Shown one piece after another: positions 27,007 to 36,886 of a stretch of 64,000 nucleotides of DNA. The first letter of the stretch is position 1; every line of letters begins with the position of its first letter. The translations under genes were made by a program, and so were the position numbers. The notes under the pieces were generated by a model. That model was not told the origin of the DNA. It worked only from the letters and a program-made list of their open reading frames with translations, and made no database searches. The stretch is from Devosia beringensis (GTDB lineage Bacteria; Pseudomonadota; Alphaproteobacteria; Rhizobiales; Devosiaceae). Location of the stretch: positions 1,838,501-1,902,500 of the forward strand of contig NZ_CP045422.1 in NCBI RefSeq assembly GCF_014926585.1, in the 5' to 3' direction.

Positions 27007-28409
27007 TGCCACTCGCGAATGTCGACGAAGTGGCCGGCAATGGCCGCTGCCGCCGCCATGGCGGGGGAGACCAGGTGCGTCCGCCCCTTGAAGCCCTGAC
27101 GGCCCTCGAAGTTGCGGTTGGATGTGGAGGCGCAGCGTTCCTGCGGCTTGAGCTTGTCCGGGTTCATGGCCAGGCACATCGAGCAGCCGGGCTCACGCCA
27201 TTCAAAGCCGGCATCCTTGAAAATAACGTCGAGGCCCTCGGCCTCGGCCTGGTCCTTGACCAGGCCGGAGCCCGGCACGACCATGGCGCTGACCGTGGAG
27301 GCCACCTTGCGGCCACCGATGACGGCTGCGGCAGCGCGCAGGTCCTCGATGCGGCCATTGGTGCAGGAGCCGATGAAGACGCGGTCAATGCCGATCTCGG
27401 TGATCGGCGTGCCGGGCTTGAGGCCCATATAGTCCAGCGCTCGCCACTTGGAGGCGCGCTTGTTTTCATCATCGATCGCGTCAGGATCGGGAACGGCGCC
27501 GGTTACCGAGATCACGTCCTCGGGCGATGAGCCCCAGGAGACGATGGGCGGCAGGTTGGCTGCGTCGAGCACCACGACCTTGTCATAGACGGCGCCTTCG
27601 TCGGTATAGAGCGTCTTCCAGTAGTCGAGCGCCATGTCCCAGGCCTGGCCGGTTGGCGCGCGGTTGCGGCCCTTGACGTAGTCATAGGTGGTCTGGTCGG
27701 GGGCGATCAGGCCGGCGCGGGCGCCGCCCTCGATGGTCATGTTGCAGACGGTCATGCGGCCTTCCATGGAGAGGGCCTGGATGGCCTCGCCGGCAAACTC
27801 GATGACATGGCCATTGCCGCCGGCCGTGCCGATCTCGCCGATAATGGCGAGAATGATGTCCTTGGCCGTGACGTGCGGCGGCAGCTTGCCGTCCACCCGC
27901 ACCAGCATGTTCTTGGCCTTCTGCTGGATCAGCGTCTGGGTCGCGAGCACGTGCTCGACCTCGGAGGTGCCGATGCCATGGGCCAGCGCGCCAAAGGCGC
28001 CATGGGTGGAGGTATGGCTGTCGCCACAGACAATGGTCATGCCGGGCAGGGTGAACCCCTGCTCTGGCCCGACGATGTGGACGATGCCCTGGCGCTTGTC
28101 GAAGGGGTCGAAATATTCGATGCCGAAATCGGCCGTGTTTTCGGCCAGCGTGGCGATCTGGATGGCGCTTTCGGGGTCCGGATTGGGCAGCGAGCGGTCG
28201 GTGGTGGGGACATTGTGGTCCACCACCGCCAGGGTGCGCTCGGGGTGCCGTACCTTGCGATTGTTCAGCCGCAGACCCTCGAAGGCCTGGGGGCTCGTGA
28301 CTTCATGCACCAGGTGCCGGTCGATATAGAGCAGCGAGGTACCATCCTCGTTGTTCTGCACCAGGTGGTCGTCCCAGATCTTGTCGTAGAGCGTACGGGC
28401 CTTGGTCAT
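27003..28409 (-). CDS. leuC: 3-isopropylmalate dehydratase large subunit
   Basis: LeuC with LeuD isomerises 2-isopropylmalate to 3-isopropylmalate in leucine synthesis. The 468-aa protein has [42 protein letters not shown], and the Fe-S cysteines in [11 protein letters not shown] and [15 protein letters not shown] 28409 gives the typical [17 protein letters not shown] start. Its partner leuD lies 29 kb away at 57.5 kb on the other strand. Confidence 0.97.
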   Translation of the reverse strand: MTKARTLYDKIWDDHLVQNNEDGTSLLYIDRHLVHEVTSPQAFEGLRLNNRKVRHPERTLAVVDHNVPTTDRSLPNPDPESAIQIATLAENTADFGIEYFDPFDKRQGIVHIVGPEQGFTLPGMTIVCGDSHTSTHGAFGALAHGIGTSEVEHVLATQTLIQQKAKNMLVRVDGKLPPHVTAKDIILAIIGEIGTAGGNGHVIEFAGEAIQALSMEGRMTVCNMTIEGGARAGLIAPDQTTYDYVKGRNRAPTGQAWDMALDYWKTLYTDEGAVYDKVVVLDAANLPPIVSWGSSPEDVISVTGAVPDPDAIDDENKRASKWRALDYMGLKPGTPITEIGIDRVFIGSCTNGRIEDLRAAAAVIGGRKVASTVSAMVVPGSGLVKDQAEAEGLDVIFKDAGFEWREPGCSMCLAMNPDKLKPQERCASTSNRNFEGRQGFKGRTHLVSPAMAAAAAIAGHFVDIREWQ

Positions 28410-28498
28410 AGCGGTATTCCGGCAGGGAAAGTTTGGAGTGGTTCTAAGCCGGTGCGGCAGAAGGGTCAAGCATTACCGTACTCTCGGGTACGCTTGAG

Positions 28499-29854
28499 TT
28501 ACTGCGGCAGACGGTCCTGCGTACCCCTGACCGCGAAAACACCCAGCACGCTGGTGTCGAGGCCAATGCGCAACCGACACCACAGGGCGATCGACAGCTG
28601 GGCGAGGATGCGGGCGCCCATATTGGCTGCGGCCGCGCCGATCACCCCATAGGTGGGAATGATGAGGATCTGCACGATCAGGCCGGCGCCCATGATGCCG
28701 CCGAAAATCATGGCATAGGCGCGTTCATGCCCGGTCATCATCATCACGATCTTGGACGGACCGGTGGCGGCGTCAAACAGCAGCCCGAGGGCCAGCAGGA
28801 CCAGCACCAGCCAGCCTTCGGCATAGGCAGGTCCGAACAGGCTGAGGATCCACTCGCCCCAGCCGAAGAAGGCGACAAAGACCAGCAGGGAAAAGGCAAA
28901 GCCGGCAAACGAGGCCATGGCCGCAATGGCCTGGGCCTTGCGCATCTCGCCGGCATGGAAATGCTGGGCGATCATCGGGGCAATCACCAGTTCGATGGCA
29001 AAGGTGAAGAGCGTCATCAGGCCGGCGGTGCGGAAGGCGTTGAAGTAGAGGCCCGAGCTTTCGAGGTTGAGCATCAATCCCACGAGGACCACGTCGGCAT
29101 TGAGAGCGACCGTCTCTATCAAGGTGCCGAGCAGGAACCAGCGGCTGAGGCCGCCCCAGCGCTGCCAGTAGGGTCCAACGACGCCCACCACGGGACTCAA
29201 GACATAGCGGCGGGTTATGGCGCCCCAGAACTGCAGTGCCAGCATGCCCGACAGCAGGGCGGCCGAGAGCACCAGCGCATCGGGGCCGCTGAGCACGATA
29301 CCGACGCTGAACAGGCCCAGAACCACGGCGGGCAGAGCGATGCGCCAGAGAATGTCGCGCGGCACCAAGGCGGTCCAGAGCGAGCCCTGGGCCCGCAGGG
29401 CCGAGGAATTGTACTCCGCCAGTGCCATGGGGAGAATCAGGAAGGCGGCGCCATAAAAATGGTTGGCCGTATCCTCCAAGGGTAGCAGGAGCACCCAGAG
29501 AAAGACCACCAGACACATGACCAAAGCGATGGTCAGGCCAGACAGGATGGTGAGCATGGAGCCGGCCTGCACCGCTGCAGTGGCAGCGGCCCGGTTGCCG
29601 GCAACCGTCTCCTGCGACCAGAGACGCAGGATGGCGGTGGGCTGGCCCACGCCGGCGGCAATGGCCAGCACGGTGGCCAGAGCCAGGCCAAAGGCAAAAT
29701 GGCCGTATTCCGGCACCGTCATGGTGCGGGAAAGCACGACATAGGTCAGGTAGGTCAGGCCCGCAGTCGCGACCTTGATGCCCAGTGAGCCGATGACGCG
29801 CCACAGGCCAGCATGGAGCAATGCCGACAGGTCTGAAGGAATGGTAAGCCGCAT
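28499..29854 (-). CDS. Polysaccharide flippase-like membrane protein (MATE/MOP superfamily)
   Basis: This 451-aa protein has about 12 predicted membrane helices arranged as in Wzx/O-antigen flippases: VATAGLTYLTYVVLSRTMTVPEYG in the first repeat, QPTAILRLWSQ, and a C-terminal half with SLFGPAYAEGWLVLVLL and AAAANMGARILAQ. These proteins flip lipid-linked sugars across the inner membrane. No glycosyltransferase lies nearby, so the substrate cannot be guessed. Gene ends are clear: the ATG at 29854 follows an AGAGG site. Confidence 0.78.
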   Translation of the reverse strand: MRLTIPSDLSALLHAGLWRVIGSLGIKVATAGLTYLTYVVLSRTMTVPEYGHFAFGLALATVLAIAAGVGQPTAILRLWSQETVAGNRAAATAAVQAGSMLTILSGLTIALVMCLVVFLWVLLLPLEDTANHFYGAAFLILPMALAEYNSSALRAQGSLWTALVPRDILWRIALPAVVLGLFSVGIVLSGPDALVLSAALLSGMLALQFWGAITRRYVLSPVVGVVGPYWQRWGGLSRWFLLGTLIETVALNADVVLVGLMLNLESSGLYFNAFRTAGLMTLFTFAIELVIAPMIAQHFHAGEMRKAQAIAAMASFAGFAFSLLVFVAFFGWGEWILSLFGPAYAEGWLVLVLLALGLLFDAATGPSKIVMMMTGHERAYAMIFGGIMGAGLIVQILIIPTYGVIGAAAANMGARILAQLSIALWCRLRIGLDTSVLGVFAVRGTQDRLPQ

Positions 29855-29973
29855 CGAAAGCCTCTGGGCCGCGCCTCAAGCGCGACCCGGGCAATCTGTC
29901 ATGCCATTCTCAAGAAACAATTACCTTCCGCGGACATACCTAATTATGGTTTGGTAATGTTGCAGTCTCGTCC

Positions 29974-31560
29974 CTAGTGGCGGAAGTGGCGCATGCCGGT
30001 CATCACCATGGCAATGCCCGCGGCATCGGCGGCGGCGATGACCTCATCATCGCGCATCGAGCCGCCCGGCTGGATGACGGCGGTGGCGCCGGCGGCAACC
30101 AGGGCCTCAAGCCCGTCGGCAAAGGGGAAGAAAGCATCCGAAGCGGCCACCGAGCCCGTGGTCAATGCGCCTTCAAGGCCCGCGGCCTTGGCTGCGTCGA
30201 TGGACTTGCGATGGGCGGTGAGGGCGGAATCGACCCTGGACATCTGGCCGGCGCCGATGCCGACGGTGGCGCCGTCCTTGACATAGACGATGGCGTTGGA
30301 CTTGACGTGCTTGGCGACCTTGGCGGCCAGGCGCAGGTCGGCCATCTCAGCTTCGGTAGGCTGGCGCTTGGTCACGATCCTGAGCTCGCAGTCGTCGACA
30401 TTGCGGTTATCGCGCGACTGGACCAGCAGGCCCCCGGCCACCGATTTAACCATGAGGCCATCTGCCTTGGGGTCGGCCAGCCCGCCGGTCAGCAGCAGGC
30501 GCAGGTTCTTCTTGGCGGCGATGATGTCCTGGGCTTCCTGGGTCGCCGACGGCGCCACGATCACTTCGGTAAACACCTTGACGATCTCAGTGGCGGTGGC
30601 GGCATCGATCTCGCGGTTGGTGGCGACAATGCCGCCGAAGGCGGAGACCGGATCGGTGCGCAGGGCGTTCTGATAGGCGGTCAGCAGGTCGCCGGCCACG
30701 CCGACACCACATGGATTGGCGTGCTTGATGATGGCAACGGCGGCGACCTCGGCAGCGTCGAACTCGCTGACCAGCTCGAAAGCGGCGTCGGTGTCGTTGA
30801 TATTGTTGTAGCTCAGGGTCTTGCCCTGCACCTGGGTGGCGGTGGCCACACCGGGACGGGTATCGCCATTGGCATAGAAACCGGCCCATTGATGGGGGTT
30901 TTCGCCATAGCGCATGACTTCGCGCAGGTTGCCGGCAAAGCTGCGATAGGGAATTTCAGGATAGTCGATCGCCTTGGCGAACCAGGTTGAGATAGCGCTG
31001 TCATAGGCGGCGGTGCGGGCATAGGCCTTGGCGGCCAGCTGCTGGCGCATGGGGTAGGGCACGCCACCGGTCTCGGCGATGGCGGCCAGAATGGCGGGAT
31101 AGTCGGCCGGGTCGACAACAACCGTCACGAAGGCGTGGTTTTTGGCCGCCGAGCGGACCATGGCCGGACCACCAATATCGATATTCTCGATGATCTCGTC
31201 ATAGCTGGCGCCGGAGGCGACAGTCTTCTCGAAGGGGTAGAGATTGACCGCGACAAGGTCGATGGCACTGATGGCGTGCTCGGCCATGGATGCGGCATGG
31301 TCGGGCTTGTCGCGCACGGCCAGCAGGCCGCCATGCACCTTGGGGTGCAGGGTCTTGACGCGGCCATCCATCATTTCGGGAAAGCCGGTCAGGTCGGCGA
31401 TCTCGCGGACGGGCAGGCCGGCATCCTTGATCAGCTTGTGGGTGCCGCCGGTCGAGACCAGCTCCACGCCCGCCGCGCTCAGGCCCCTGGCAAAGTCGGC
31501 CATGCCGGATTTGTCGAATACCGAAAGCAGTGCGCGCCCGACCGTGACCGTCTTGCCCAT
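29974..31560 (-). CDS. purH: Bifunctional AICAR formyltransferase / IMP cyclohydrolase
   Basis: PurH carries out the last two steps of IMP synthesis. The 528-aa protein has an N-terminal MGS-fold cyclohydrolase domain with [23 protein letters not shown]-type element VSTGGTHK, and [22 protein letters not shown]. The C-terminal formyltransferase domain has [30 protein letters not shown], and [12 protein letters not shown]. The length is normal. It lies downstream of the heparinase-like gene, an order common in rhizobia. Confidence 0.98.
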   Translation of the reverse strand: MGKTVTVGRALLSVFDKSGMADFARGLSAAGVELVSTGGTHKLIKDAGLPVREIADLTGFPEMMDGRVKTLHPKVHGGLLAVRDKPDHAASMAEHAISAIDLVAVNLYPFEKTVASGASYDEIIENIDIGGPAMVRSAAKNHAFVTVVVDPADYPAILAAIAETGGVPYPMRQQLAAKAYARTAAYDSAISTWFAKAIDYPEIPYRSFAGNLREVMRYGENPHQWAGFYANGDTRPGVATATQVQGKTLSYNNINDTDAAFELVSEFDAAEVAAVAIIKHANPCGVGVAGDLLTAYQNALRTDPVSAFGGIVATNREIDAATATEIVKVFTEVIVAPSATQEAQDIIAAKKNLRLLLTGGLADPKADGLMVKSVAGGLLVQSRDNRNVDDCELRIVTKRQPTEAEMADLRLAAKVAKHVKSNAIVYVKDGATVGIGAGQMSRVDSALTAHRKSIDAAKAAGLEGALTTGSVAASDAFFPFADGLEALVAAGATAVIQPGGSMRDDEVIAAADAAGIAMVMTGMRHFRH

Positions 31561-31640
31561 GAGGTGTGTGCCCTATTTGGTGGTGAATTGGGGCGCTCGC
31601 TAGCACGAAGCCGCCAGAACGCCAAGTGCGGGTCAAAGCA

Positions 31641-33236
31641 CTAGGGCTGCTCGAGGGTGAAAATCCAGGCGATTTCGCTGCCGGCGACGACCCGGGTTTC
31701 AAGCACCAGCTGGCGCGTCTTGTGCAGGCCGACATAGGCCGACTGGCGCACGCTTTCCTCGTCGCGGCAGGCTGCCCCCTCCCAGAGAAAGCTCCAGATA
31801 GCGCCATTGGGCAGGTGCAGGCGGACCATGCTTTCGTCGCGATTGCGCTGCAGCCGCACGCCGGGCGCCAGATGAAAGCGCACAGCAATGGTGCCCGAGG
31901 CGGTGCCGTGGGCGATCATGCGGTCCTGGCCAACCAAAGTCGTGCCGCCCGAGAGCAGGGTGATGCGGCGTTCGAGATCGACGCCAAAACGCCGGGCATA
32001 GGCGGCGGTGGTAATGGACAGCAACTGATCAGCTGGCGCGAGGGTCATCTGCGCCGGCGGCGTTGGGGAGGCATTTTCCGAATCGATGGTGGGCGCGGAG
32101 TGGGCGATACCCTGGCGGAACAGAGCCTTGCTGGCGGCCAGATCGGCCGGGGCGGGGCCGCAACTGCCCAGGATCAGCTCGCTGCCATGGGAAAATTCGA
32201 GCGCCAGGGGGCTGGCATGGACGTTTTCGGCAAAGCCCGGTGGCGGGATGCGGCCGGAATCGGCGATGACCACGGCCTCGCCGGCGCGCAAAATGCCGTA
32301 GCCACCCAACAACTTGGAGCGCCGCTGATGGCCGGCGGCATTGGCCTGGATGGCGATTAGCACGTCATGGGGGAGATGACCGCCGCCGTTGAAATAGGCC
32401 GGCTCGCCGCTCGACAGCGTCAGGGCATCGAGGCTTTCATGCATGCGGTCGATCTGGGCCGCCAGTTCAAGGGAGGCATCGGACTTGAGCTGGCTGGCGA
32501 CGCGGCGAACACTGACCAGCTCGACCAGCAACTGCAATTGCAGCTTGGGGTTGCGCGAGCGATGCAGGCCATCGGCATCGAGCTGGGCGGCCAGGATGCG
32601 ATTGAGTCGGTCGATGCGGCGAGTGTCGGTGTGTTCGCCCTGCTCGCAATATTGCGCGCCGGCCAGGGCGATGGCGGCAAACAGGGCATCGCCGGGGTCG
32701 GCGGCGAGGCGCCCGCGCAGCTTGAGGCTCTGGATCTGGGCACCCAGCACGCGCTGGATGGTCTTGGCCTGCTCGGGAGTGGCGCCATCAAGCAGCAGCG
32801 GCAGGTGCCGCAGCCAGTTGAGCACGCGCTGCGCGGTCAGGGCTGGCGCCCAGGTCTGTCGGCCGAAGCGGCCTTCGCGGCCAATCCAGTCGAGCACCAG
32901 GGTGCGGGCAAAATGGCGCTCACCGCTATCGTCCACGTCGCGGAAATGGCGCAGCCAGGAAAAGCCGTGCAGGTTGAACCACCAGTCGGCATGGTCGACC
33001 GGGATGGCAAAGGGCGACAGGCCATGGGTTTCGATCAGTTTGCTGGCCAGCAGATAGCGCCCCGCCATCATGTCGCGCACGGCCTCGCGGTCGGCGGGAC
33101 GAAATTCGTGCAGCGCACCGGTAAAGGCATCGTCGGCCAGTCCCCGCCAGGTCCAGCGCAAGATGGGCAGGGTCACCATGGTGTCAGCCAGGCCAAAGGC
33201 AAAGCGCCGCACGGCGAAGCCCAGCCGGGACCGCAT
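31641..33236 (-). CDS. Heparinase II/III family protein
   Basis: The protein is about 531 aa. The N-terminal half is an alpha/alpha toroid with FSWLRHFRDVDDSGERHFARTLVLDWIGR and WAPALTAQRVLNWLRHL. The C-terminal beta-sandwich has GYGILRAGEAVVIADSG and RFHLAPGVRLQRNRDES. This fold is found in polysaccharide lyases, but the version beside rsmB and purH is a widespread alphaproteobacterial protein of unknown substrate. I preferred ATG 33236 because AGGAAC lies 6 bp upstream; the GTG at 33299 is an alternative. No signal peptide is obvious. Confidence 0.82.
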   Translation of the reverse strand: MRSRLGFAVRRFAFGLADTMVTLPILRWTWRGLADDAFTGALHEFRPADREAVRDMMAGRYLLASKLIETHGLSPFAIPVDHADWWFNLHGFSWLRHFRDVDDSGERHFARTLVLDWIGREGRFGRQTWAPALTAQRVLNWLRHLPLLLDGATPEQAKTIQRVLGAQIQSLKLRGRLAADPGDALFAAIALAGAQYCEQGEHTDTRRIDRLNRILAAQLDADGLHRSRNPKLQLQLLVELVSVRRVASQLKSDASLELAAQIDRMHESLDALTLSSGEPAYFNGGGHLPHDVLIAIQANAAGHQRRSKLLGGYGILRAGEAVVIADSGRIPPPGFAENVHASPLALEFSHGSELILGSCGPAPADLAASKALFRQGIAHSAPTIDSENASPTPPAQMTLAPADQLLSITTAAYARRFGVDLERRITLLSGGTTLVGQDRMIAHGTASGTIAVRFHLAPGVRLQRNRDESMVRLHLPNGAIWSFLWEGAACRDEESVRQSAYVGLHKTRQLVLETRVVAGSEIAWIFTLEQP

Positions 33237-33337
33237 GGTGTTCCTGCCGTCCGCCGCGGCCATTGCCTGCGTGGCTGATTGTCTGCCCGTCAATGACACG
33301 TCCCTAGTTTGGCGCCTTCCCCGTCAGCGCCCGTCGA

Positions 33338-34645
33338 TCATCCTATCTCGCTGCGGCGAAAGCGTGCCACGAAGAAGCCATCCATGCCGCCGGCGCGGCC
33401 ACCGGGCAACATGCCCGGATGGGTCCGTACCAGCCCGCGTGGCGAAACGGCGGCTTCCAGCCCCGCCATTTCATCACCGGTCACTGGCCAAAGGCTTAAC
33501 CCGGGCAAAGATTGCAGCGCCCAGTCGACCTGTTCTTCCCCTTCGGCCGGCTCGAGCGAACACACGCAATAGATGAGGACGCCGTCTCGATCAAGGCAGC
33601 GGAGGGCGTTGGCAAGCAAGGCGCGTTGCAGGCGGACGCGCCCAGCCACGTCGCCCACCGAGCGATGCCAGATCACTTCGGGATGGCGGCGGAAGGTGCC
33701 GGTGGCCGAGCAGGGTGCATCCAGCAGGACGCCCTGAAAGCGGGTTTCGGGCACGAACTTGCCGGCATCGTCGACAATAGTCTCGGCGGTGTAATCGAGG
33801 CGCGCCAGGTTTTCCTTGAGGCGTTCCATGCGCTTGGCATCGGCATCGAGCGCGGTGACGGCGTAGCCGGCCTTGACCAGCTGGGCCGTCTTGCCGCCGG
33901 GGGCCGCGCAAAGGTCAAGCACGCGCGCGCCAGATGGCAGGCCGAGCAGGCGCGCCGGAATGGCGGAAGCCGCATCCTGCACCCACCAGCTGCCCTCGAC
34001 AAAGCCGGGCAGGGCTTCGACCGGGCGATCGCGCTGCTCGATGCGCACGGTGTCGGCCATGACGGGTTCGGCGCCCAGCGAATCAATCAGCTCGGCATCG
34101 TTGTGCTTGAGCGTCAGGTCGAGTGCGGCGCCGGCCAGAAGGGCATCGGAAAACGCATCGATGGCGTCTTCGCCATAGGCATTGAGCCAGGTATCGCCGA
34201 AGGTTTCGGGGATAAGCAGGTCATCGCTGAGCATGCCGAACTTGGCTGAATTGGCCTGGGCATTGCGCAGCACAGCATTCATCAGGCCCGAGAGGTGGCG
34301 CGCCTTGGGATCGCGCTTGGTGGCTTCGACCGCGAGAAAAAGCGCGCTGTGCGCGCCCAGGTCAGGCAGGAAGACCAGTTGCGCCAGACTCAGGCGCAGC
34401 ACGGCCTCGAAAGTGCCCGACTTGCCCGGCATGCCCTTGTCGAGCAAGGCATGCAGCATGAAATTGAGTTGGCCATGGCGCCGCAGCGCGGTGGTGATCA
34501 GCCGGTTGGCCAGGGCACGATCGCGTCCATCGGCGAGCTCGGCGGCCCCCAAAGGGACGAAATTGTCGCCCGCCAGAACAGATTTCAGCCGCTCTGCGGC
34601 CACGAGGCGGAGCTTGAGCCCCGCCGGTTCAGGTTTGTACGCCAC
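33338..34645 (-). CDS. rsmB: RsmB-type 16S rRNA m5C methyltransferase
   Basis: This 435-aa protein has an N-terminal NusB-like RNA-binding domain (about 1-150) and a C-terminal SAM-dependent methyltransferase domain. Motif I is VLDLCAAPGGKTAQL, motif IV is LDAPCSATGTFRRHPEV with a catalytic cysteine, and motif VI is YCVCSLEPAEGEEQ with the second cysteine. The family methylates C967 of 16S rRNA in E. coli. The GTG at 34645 starts 8 bp after the htpX stop. Confidence 0.9.
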   Translation of the reverse strand: MAYKPEPAGLKLRLVAAERLKSVLAGDNFVPLGAAELADGRDRALANRLITTALRRHGQLNFMLHALLDKGMPGKSGTFEAVLRLSLAQLVFLPDLGAHSALFLAVEATKRDPKARHLSGLMNAVLRNAQANSAKFGMLSDDLLIPETFGDTWLNAYGEDAIDAFSDALLAGAALDLTLKHNDAELIDSLGAEPVMADTVRIEQRDRPVEALPGFVEGSWWVQDAASAIPARLLGLPSGARVLDLCAAPGGKTAQLVKAGYAVTALDADAKRMERLKENLARLDYTAETIVDDAGKFVPETRFQGVLLDAPCSATGTFRRHPEVIWHRSVGDVAGRVRLQRALLANALRCLDRDGVLIYCVCSLEPAEGEEQVDWALQSLPGLSLWPVTGDEMAGLEAAVSPRGLVRTHPGMLPGGRAGGMDGFFVARFRRSEIG

Positions 34646-34653
34646 GCTTGCAT

Positions 34654-35637
34654 CTATCCCCAGGGACCGCGTTGTCCGCCATCCTCGTCGGTCCGTCCGA
34701 CGGTCGGCACGCGCCAGCCGCCGCCAATGTCGCGACCGGTACTGGTCGGGGCAGGGCGAGGCTGAGGCCTGCGGCCCTTATCGTCCACATGGCTCGAAGC
34801 TGCAAGCTTACGTAGCGCGGCAATACGATTGGCCGTATCGGGATGGGTCGAGAACAGATTGTCCATGCGCTGACCCGACAGCGGATTGATGATGTACATA
34901 TGGGCCATGGCCGGGTTGCGCTCGGCCGCGACATTGACCTCGCGACCGGCCAGGGCGGCGATCTTGGCCAAAGCCGAGGCCAGCGCCAGCGGATCACTGG
35001 CAATCTCGGCGCCAAGCCGGTCGGCCTCGTATTCACGGGTGCGGCTGACCGCCATCTGCACCAGCATGGCGGCCACGGGCGCCAGAAACACCATCAGCAG
35101 CGCGCCGACGCCGCCCAGCGGATTGTCGCGATTATTGCCGCCGCCGAAGAACAGGCCGAACTGGGCCAGGGCCGAGATGGCGCCGGCAAAGGTGGCCGTG
35201 ATGGTCATGGTCAGGGTGTCTCGGTTGCGGATATGGGCCAGCTCATGGGCGACCACGGCAGCCACCTCGCGCGTTTCGAGATGACGCAGCAAGCCGGCCG
35301 AAACCGCCACGGCGGCGTTTTGCGGGTTGCGGCCGGTGGCAAAGGCATTGGGCTGGTCGGACTGGATCAGATAGACGGCCGGGGTCGGGATGCCGGCCTT
35401 GCGGGCGAGGATGTCGACCATGTCGTAGAGTTCAGGCACGCGACTGCGCTCCACCGGCACGGCATTCTGCATGCGCAGCACCAGCTTGTCCGAGTTCCAG
35501 TAGCCGAACAGATTGGTCACCAGGGCAAAGCCGAAGGCGATCATCATGCCACCCGTGCCGCCGATGAAATAGCCCACGGTCATGAACAGGGCCGTCAGCG
35601 CCGCCAGCAGGACAAAGGTACGAAACGTATTGAACAT
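34654..35637 (-). CDS. htpX: Membrane zinc metalloprotease HtpX
   Basis: HtpX degrades misfolded inner membrane proteins together with FtsH. The 327-aa protein has two N-terminal membrane helices ([20 protein letters not shown] and [18 protein letters not shown]). The active site HELAH is at 131-135 and two more hydrophobic segments follow. The [11 protein letters not shown] motif supplies the third zinc ligand. The C-terminal tail is Arg/Pro-rich. ATG 35637 matches the usual MFNTFRT start. It is the first gene of a leftward htpX-rsmB-heparinase-purH group. Confidence 0.95.
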   Translation of the reverse strand: MFNTFRTFVLLAALTALFMTVGYFIGGTGGMMIAFGFALVTNLFGYWNSDKLVLRMQNAVPVERSRVPELYDMVDILARKAGIPTPAVYLIQSDQPNAFATGRNPQNAAVAVSAGLLRHLETREVAAVVAHELAHIRNRDTLTMTITATFAGAISALAQFGLFFGGGNNRDNPLGGVGALLMVFLAPVAAMLVQMAVSRTREYEADRLGAEIASDPLALASALAKIAALAGREVNVAAERNPAMAHMYIINPLSGQRMDNLFSTHPDTANRIAALRKLAASSHVDDKGRRPQPRPAPTSTGRDIGGGWRVPTVGRTDEDGGQRGPWG

Positions 35638-35735
35638 CAGGAGCCCTTGGGTTTGAGATCTTGCGGCATTATGTTGGGTGACGAGCAGATGCATGCAAGC
35701 GCATGACCAAAACGTAATGTGGGAAGGTCCCTACC

Positions 35736-35942
35736 ATGAACGAGTCCGATAGCGCGCCTGAACAGACCCCGCGTGCGCCACTGACACCGGCGGCCGAGCG
35801 CGCGCTCGCCGAGGCCGCTGCGCGCCGCGCGGCGATTGACGGAAAGGGCGCCTTTGCGCCCAAGGAACAGGGCGGTCGCGGCGGTCTCGAGCCGGGGCGT
35901 TATGGCGACTGGGAGATCAAGGGGCTGACGAGCGACTTCTAG
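35736..35942 (+). CDS. Succinate dehydrogenase assembly factor 4 homologue (DUF1674)
   Basis: This 68-aa protein ends in the family signature GGRGGLEPGRYGDWEIKGLTSDF (positions 46-68; conserved GRGG, EP.RYGDWE and SDF). The N-terminal half is Ala/Glu/Arg-rich and probably flexible. Eukaryotic SDHAF4 binds the flavinylated SdhA subunit and helps it join the complex; a similar bacterial role is inferred. GGAAGG lies upstream of ATG 35736. It is divergent from htpX and convergent with the small pilin gene. Confidence 0.9.
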   Translation: MNESDSAPEQTPRAPLTPAAERALAEAAARRAAIDGKGAFAPKEQGGRGGLEPGRYGDWEIKGLTSDF

Positions 35943-35948
35943 GTCGGC

Positions 35949-36107
35949 TCAATCTCGCGGTGCGGTGCCCAGCAGGTCATGGAGCGTATAGCCGGCGGCC
36001 GAGGCGGCGGCCGTGGCGAAAACCACGATGATGGCGGCGATCAGGCCATATTCAATCGGGGTTACCCCGGCTTCGTCACGGATGAAGGATTGGATCGCGG
36101 TCAACAT
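35949..36107 (-). CDS. Flp/Fap-type pilin, orphan
   Basis: This 52-aa ORF on the minus strand begins MLTAIQSFIRDEAGVTPIEY and continues GLIAAIIVVFATAAASAAG. It has the Flp layout: a short charged leader ending in Gly, a VTPIEYGLIAA motif like the G-(A/V)T-x-IEYGLIA prepilin site, and one hydrophobic helix. Cleavage after Gly14 is inferred. Tad/cpa assembly genes (cpaA-F, tadB-C) are not in the window. The stop is 7 bp from the convergent SDHAF4 stop. It lies downstream of ccmG with a 72-bp gap. Confidence 0.8.
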   Translation of the reverse strand: MLTAIQSFIRDEAGVTPIEYGLIAAIIVVFATAAASAAGYTLHDLLGTAPRD

Positions 36108-36179
36108 GGCAAGCTTTCAACACCAGAACATTGCCAGGACTATGGCAAGGTCTGGCTGAACCCAGACTGAACGGCGTGT

Positions 36180-36713
36180 TCACTCGCTCGCCCGGGCGAT
36201 GGCGGGCAGGAGGTCGCTCTGCAGCGTCTGCGGCGTCAGGGGCCCGACATGCTTGAAGGTGATGATGCCATCGGCATCGACCACGAAGGTTTCCGGGACG
36301 CCATAGACGCCCCAGTCGATGGACACGCGGCGGTCGCGGTCGGCGCCGACCGCATCATAGGGATTGCCCAGTTCGGCCAGGAAGGCGCGGGCATTTTCTG
36401 GCGCGTCGTTCTGGTTGATGCCCAGCAGGCGGATATCGGCCGTGTCCCGCAGCGCCATCAGCAAGGGATGTTCGTCGCGGCAGGGAATGCACCAACTGGC
36501 AAAGACATTGACCACGCTGACCTGGCCCTTGAGGGATGCCGTATCAAATCCGGGTACGCCCAGTTCCGGTACGGCCTGGAGGGCGAAGGCGGGTACCGGC
36601 TTGTCGATGAGCACCGAGCGCACGAGGTTGGGATCGCGATTGATGGAAAAGGCAAAGACGGCGACAAGAGCCACCAAGGCGAGCAGCGGCAGGCCGAACA
36701 GAACATAACGCAT
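36180..36713 (-). CDS. ccmG: Cytochrome c biogenesis thiol-disulfide protein CcmG (DsbE)
   Basis: This is a periplasmic thioredoxin-like protein, anchored by one N-terminal helix (about residues 4-22), that reduces apocytochrome c for heme attachment. The 177-aa protein has WCIPC with redox cysteines 75 and 78 in NVFASWCIPCRDEHP. It also has GINQNDAPENARAFL, typical of DsbE, and GVYGVPETFVVD with the cis-proline. It shares one base with ccmD and is the last ccm gene. Confidence 0.95.
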   Translation of the reverse strand: MRYVLFGLPLLALVALVAVFAFSINRDPNLVRSVLIDKPVPAFALQAVPELGVPGFDTASLKGQVSVVNVFASWCIPCRDEHPLLMALRDTADIRLLGINQNDAPENARAFLAELGNPYDAVGADRDRRVSIDWGVYGVPETFVVDADGIITFKHVGPLTPQTLQSDLLPAIARASE

Positions 36714-36886
36714 CAGGCCTGAGTCTCCCGGACGGGTCGGCGCGGTGCCTGTGCTTCGAGGGCCGCGAGGCGGGCCGCGGTGATGCGCGCGTCCATCAGT
36801 GTCCAGGCCAGGAGCCCGAACACGCCCAGGGCGACGCCGAGATAGGCCCAGACGATATAGACGGCATGCGGTCCTAGGTCGATCAT
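36713..36886 (-). CDS. ccmD: Heme exporter protein CcmD
   Basis: This is a 57-aa membrane protein. One helix (about 8-30, AVYIVWAYLGVALGVFGLLAW) is followed by a basic cytoplasmic tail. It helps release holo-CcmE from the CcmABC complex. ATG 36886 overlaps the ccmC stop as ATGA, and the stop overlaps the ccmG start by one base. Longer in-frame readings run through ccmC and are rejected. Confidence 0.9.
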   Translation of the reverse strand: MIDLGPHAVYIVWAYLGVALGVFGLLAWTLMDARITAARLAALEAQAPRRPVRETQA

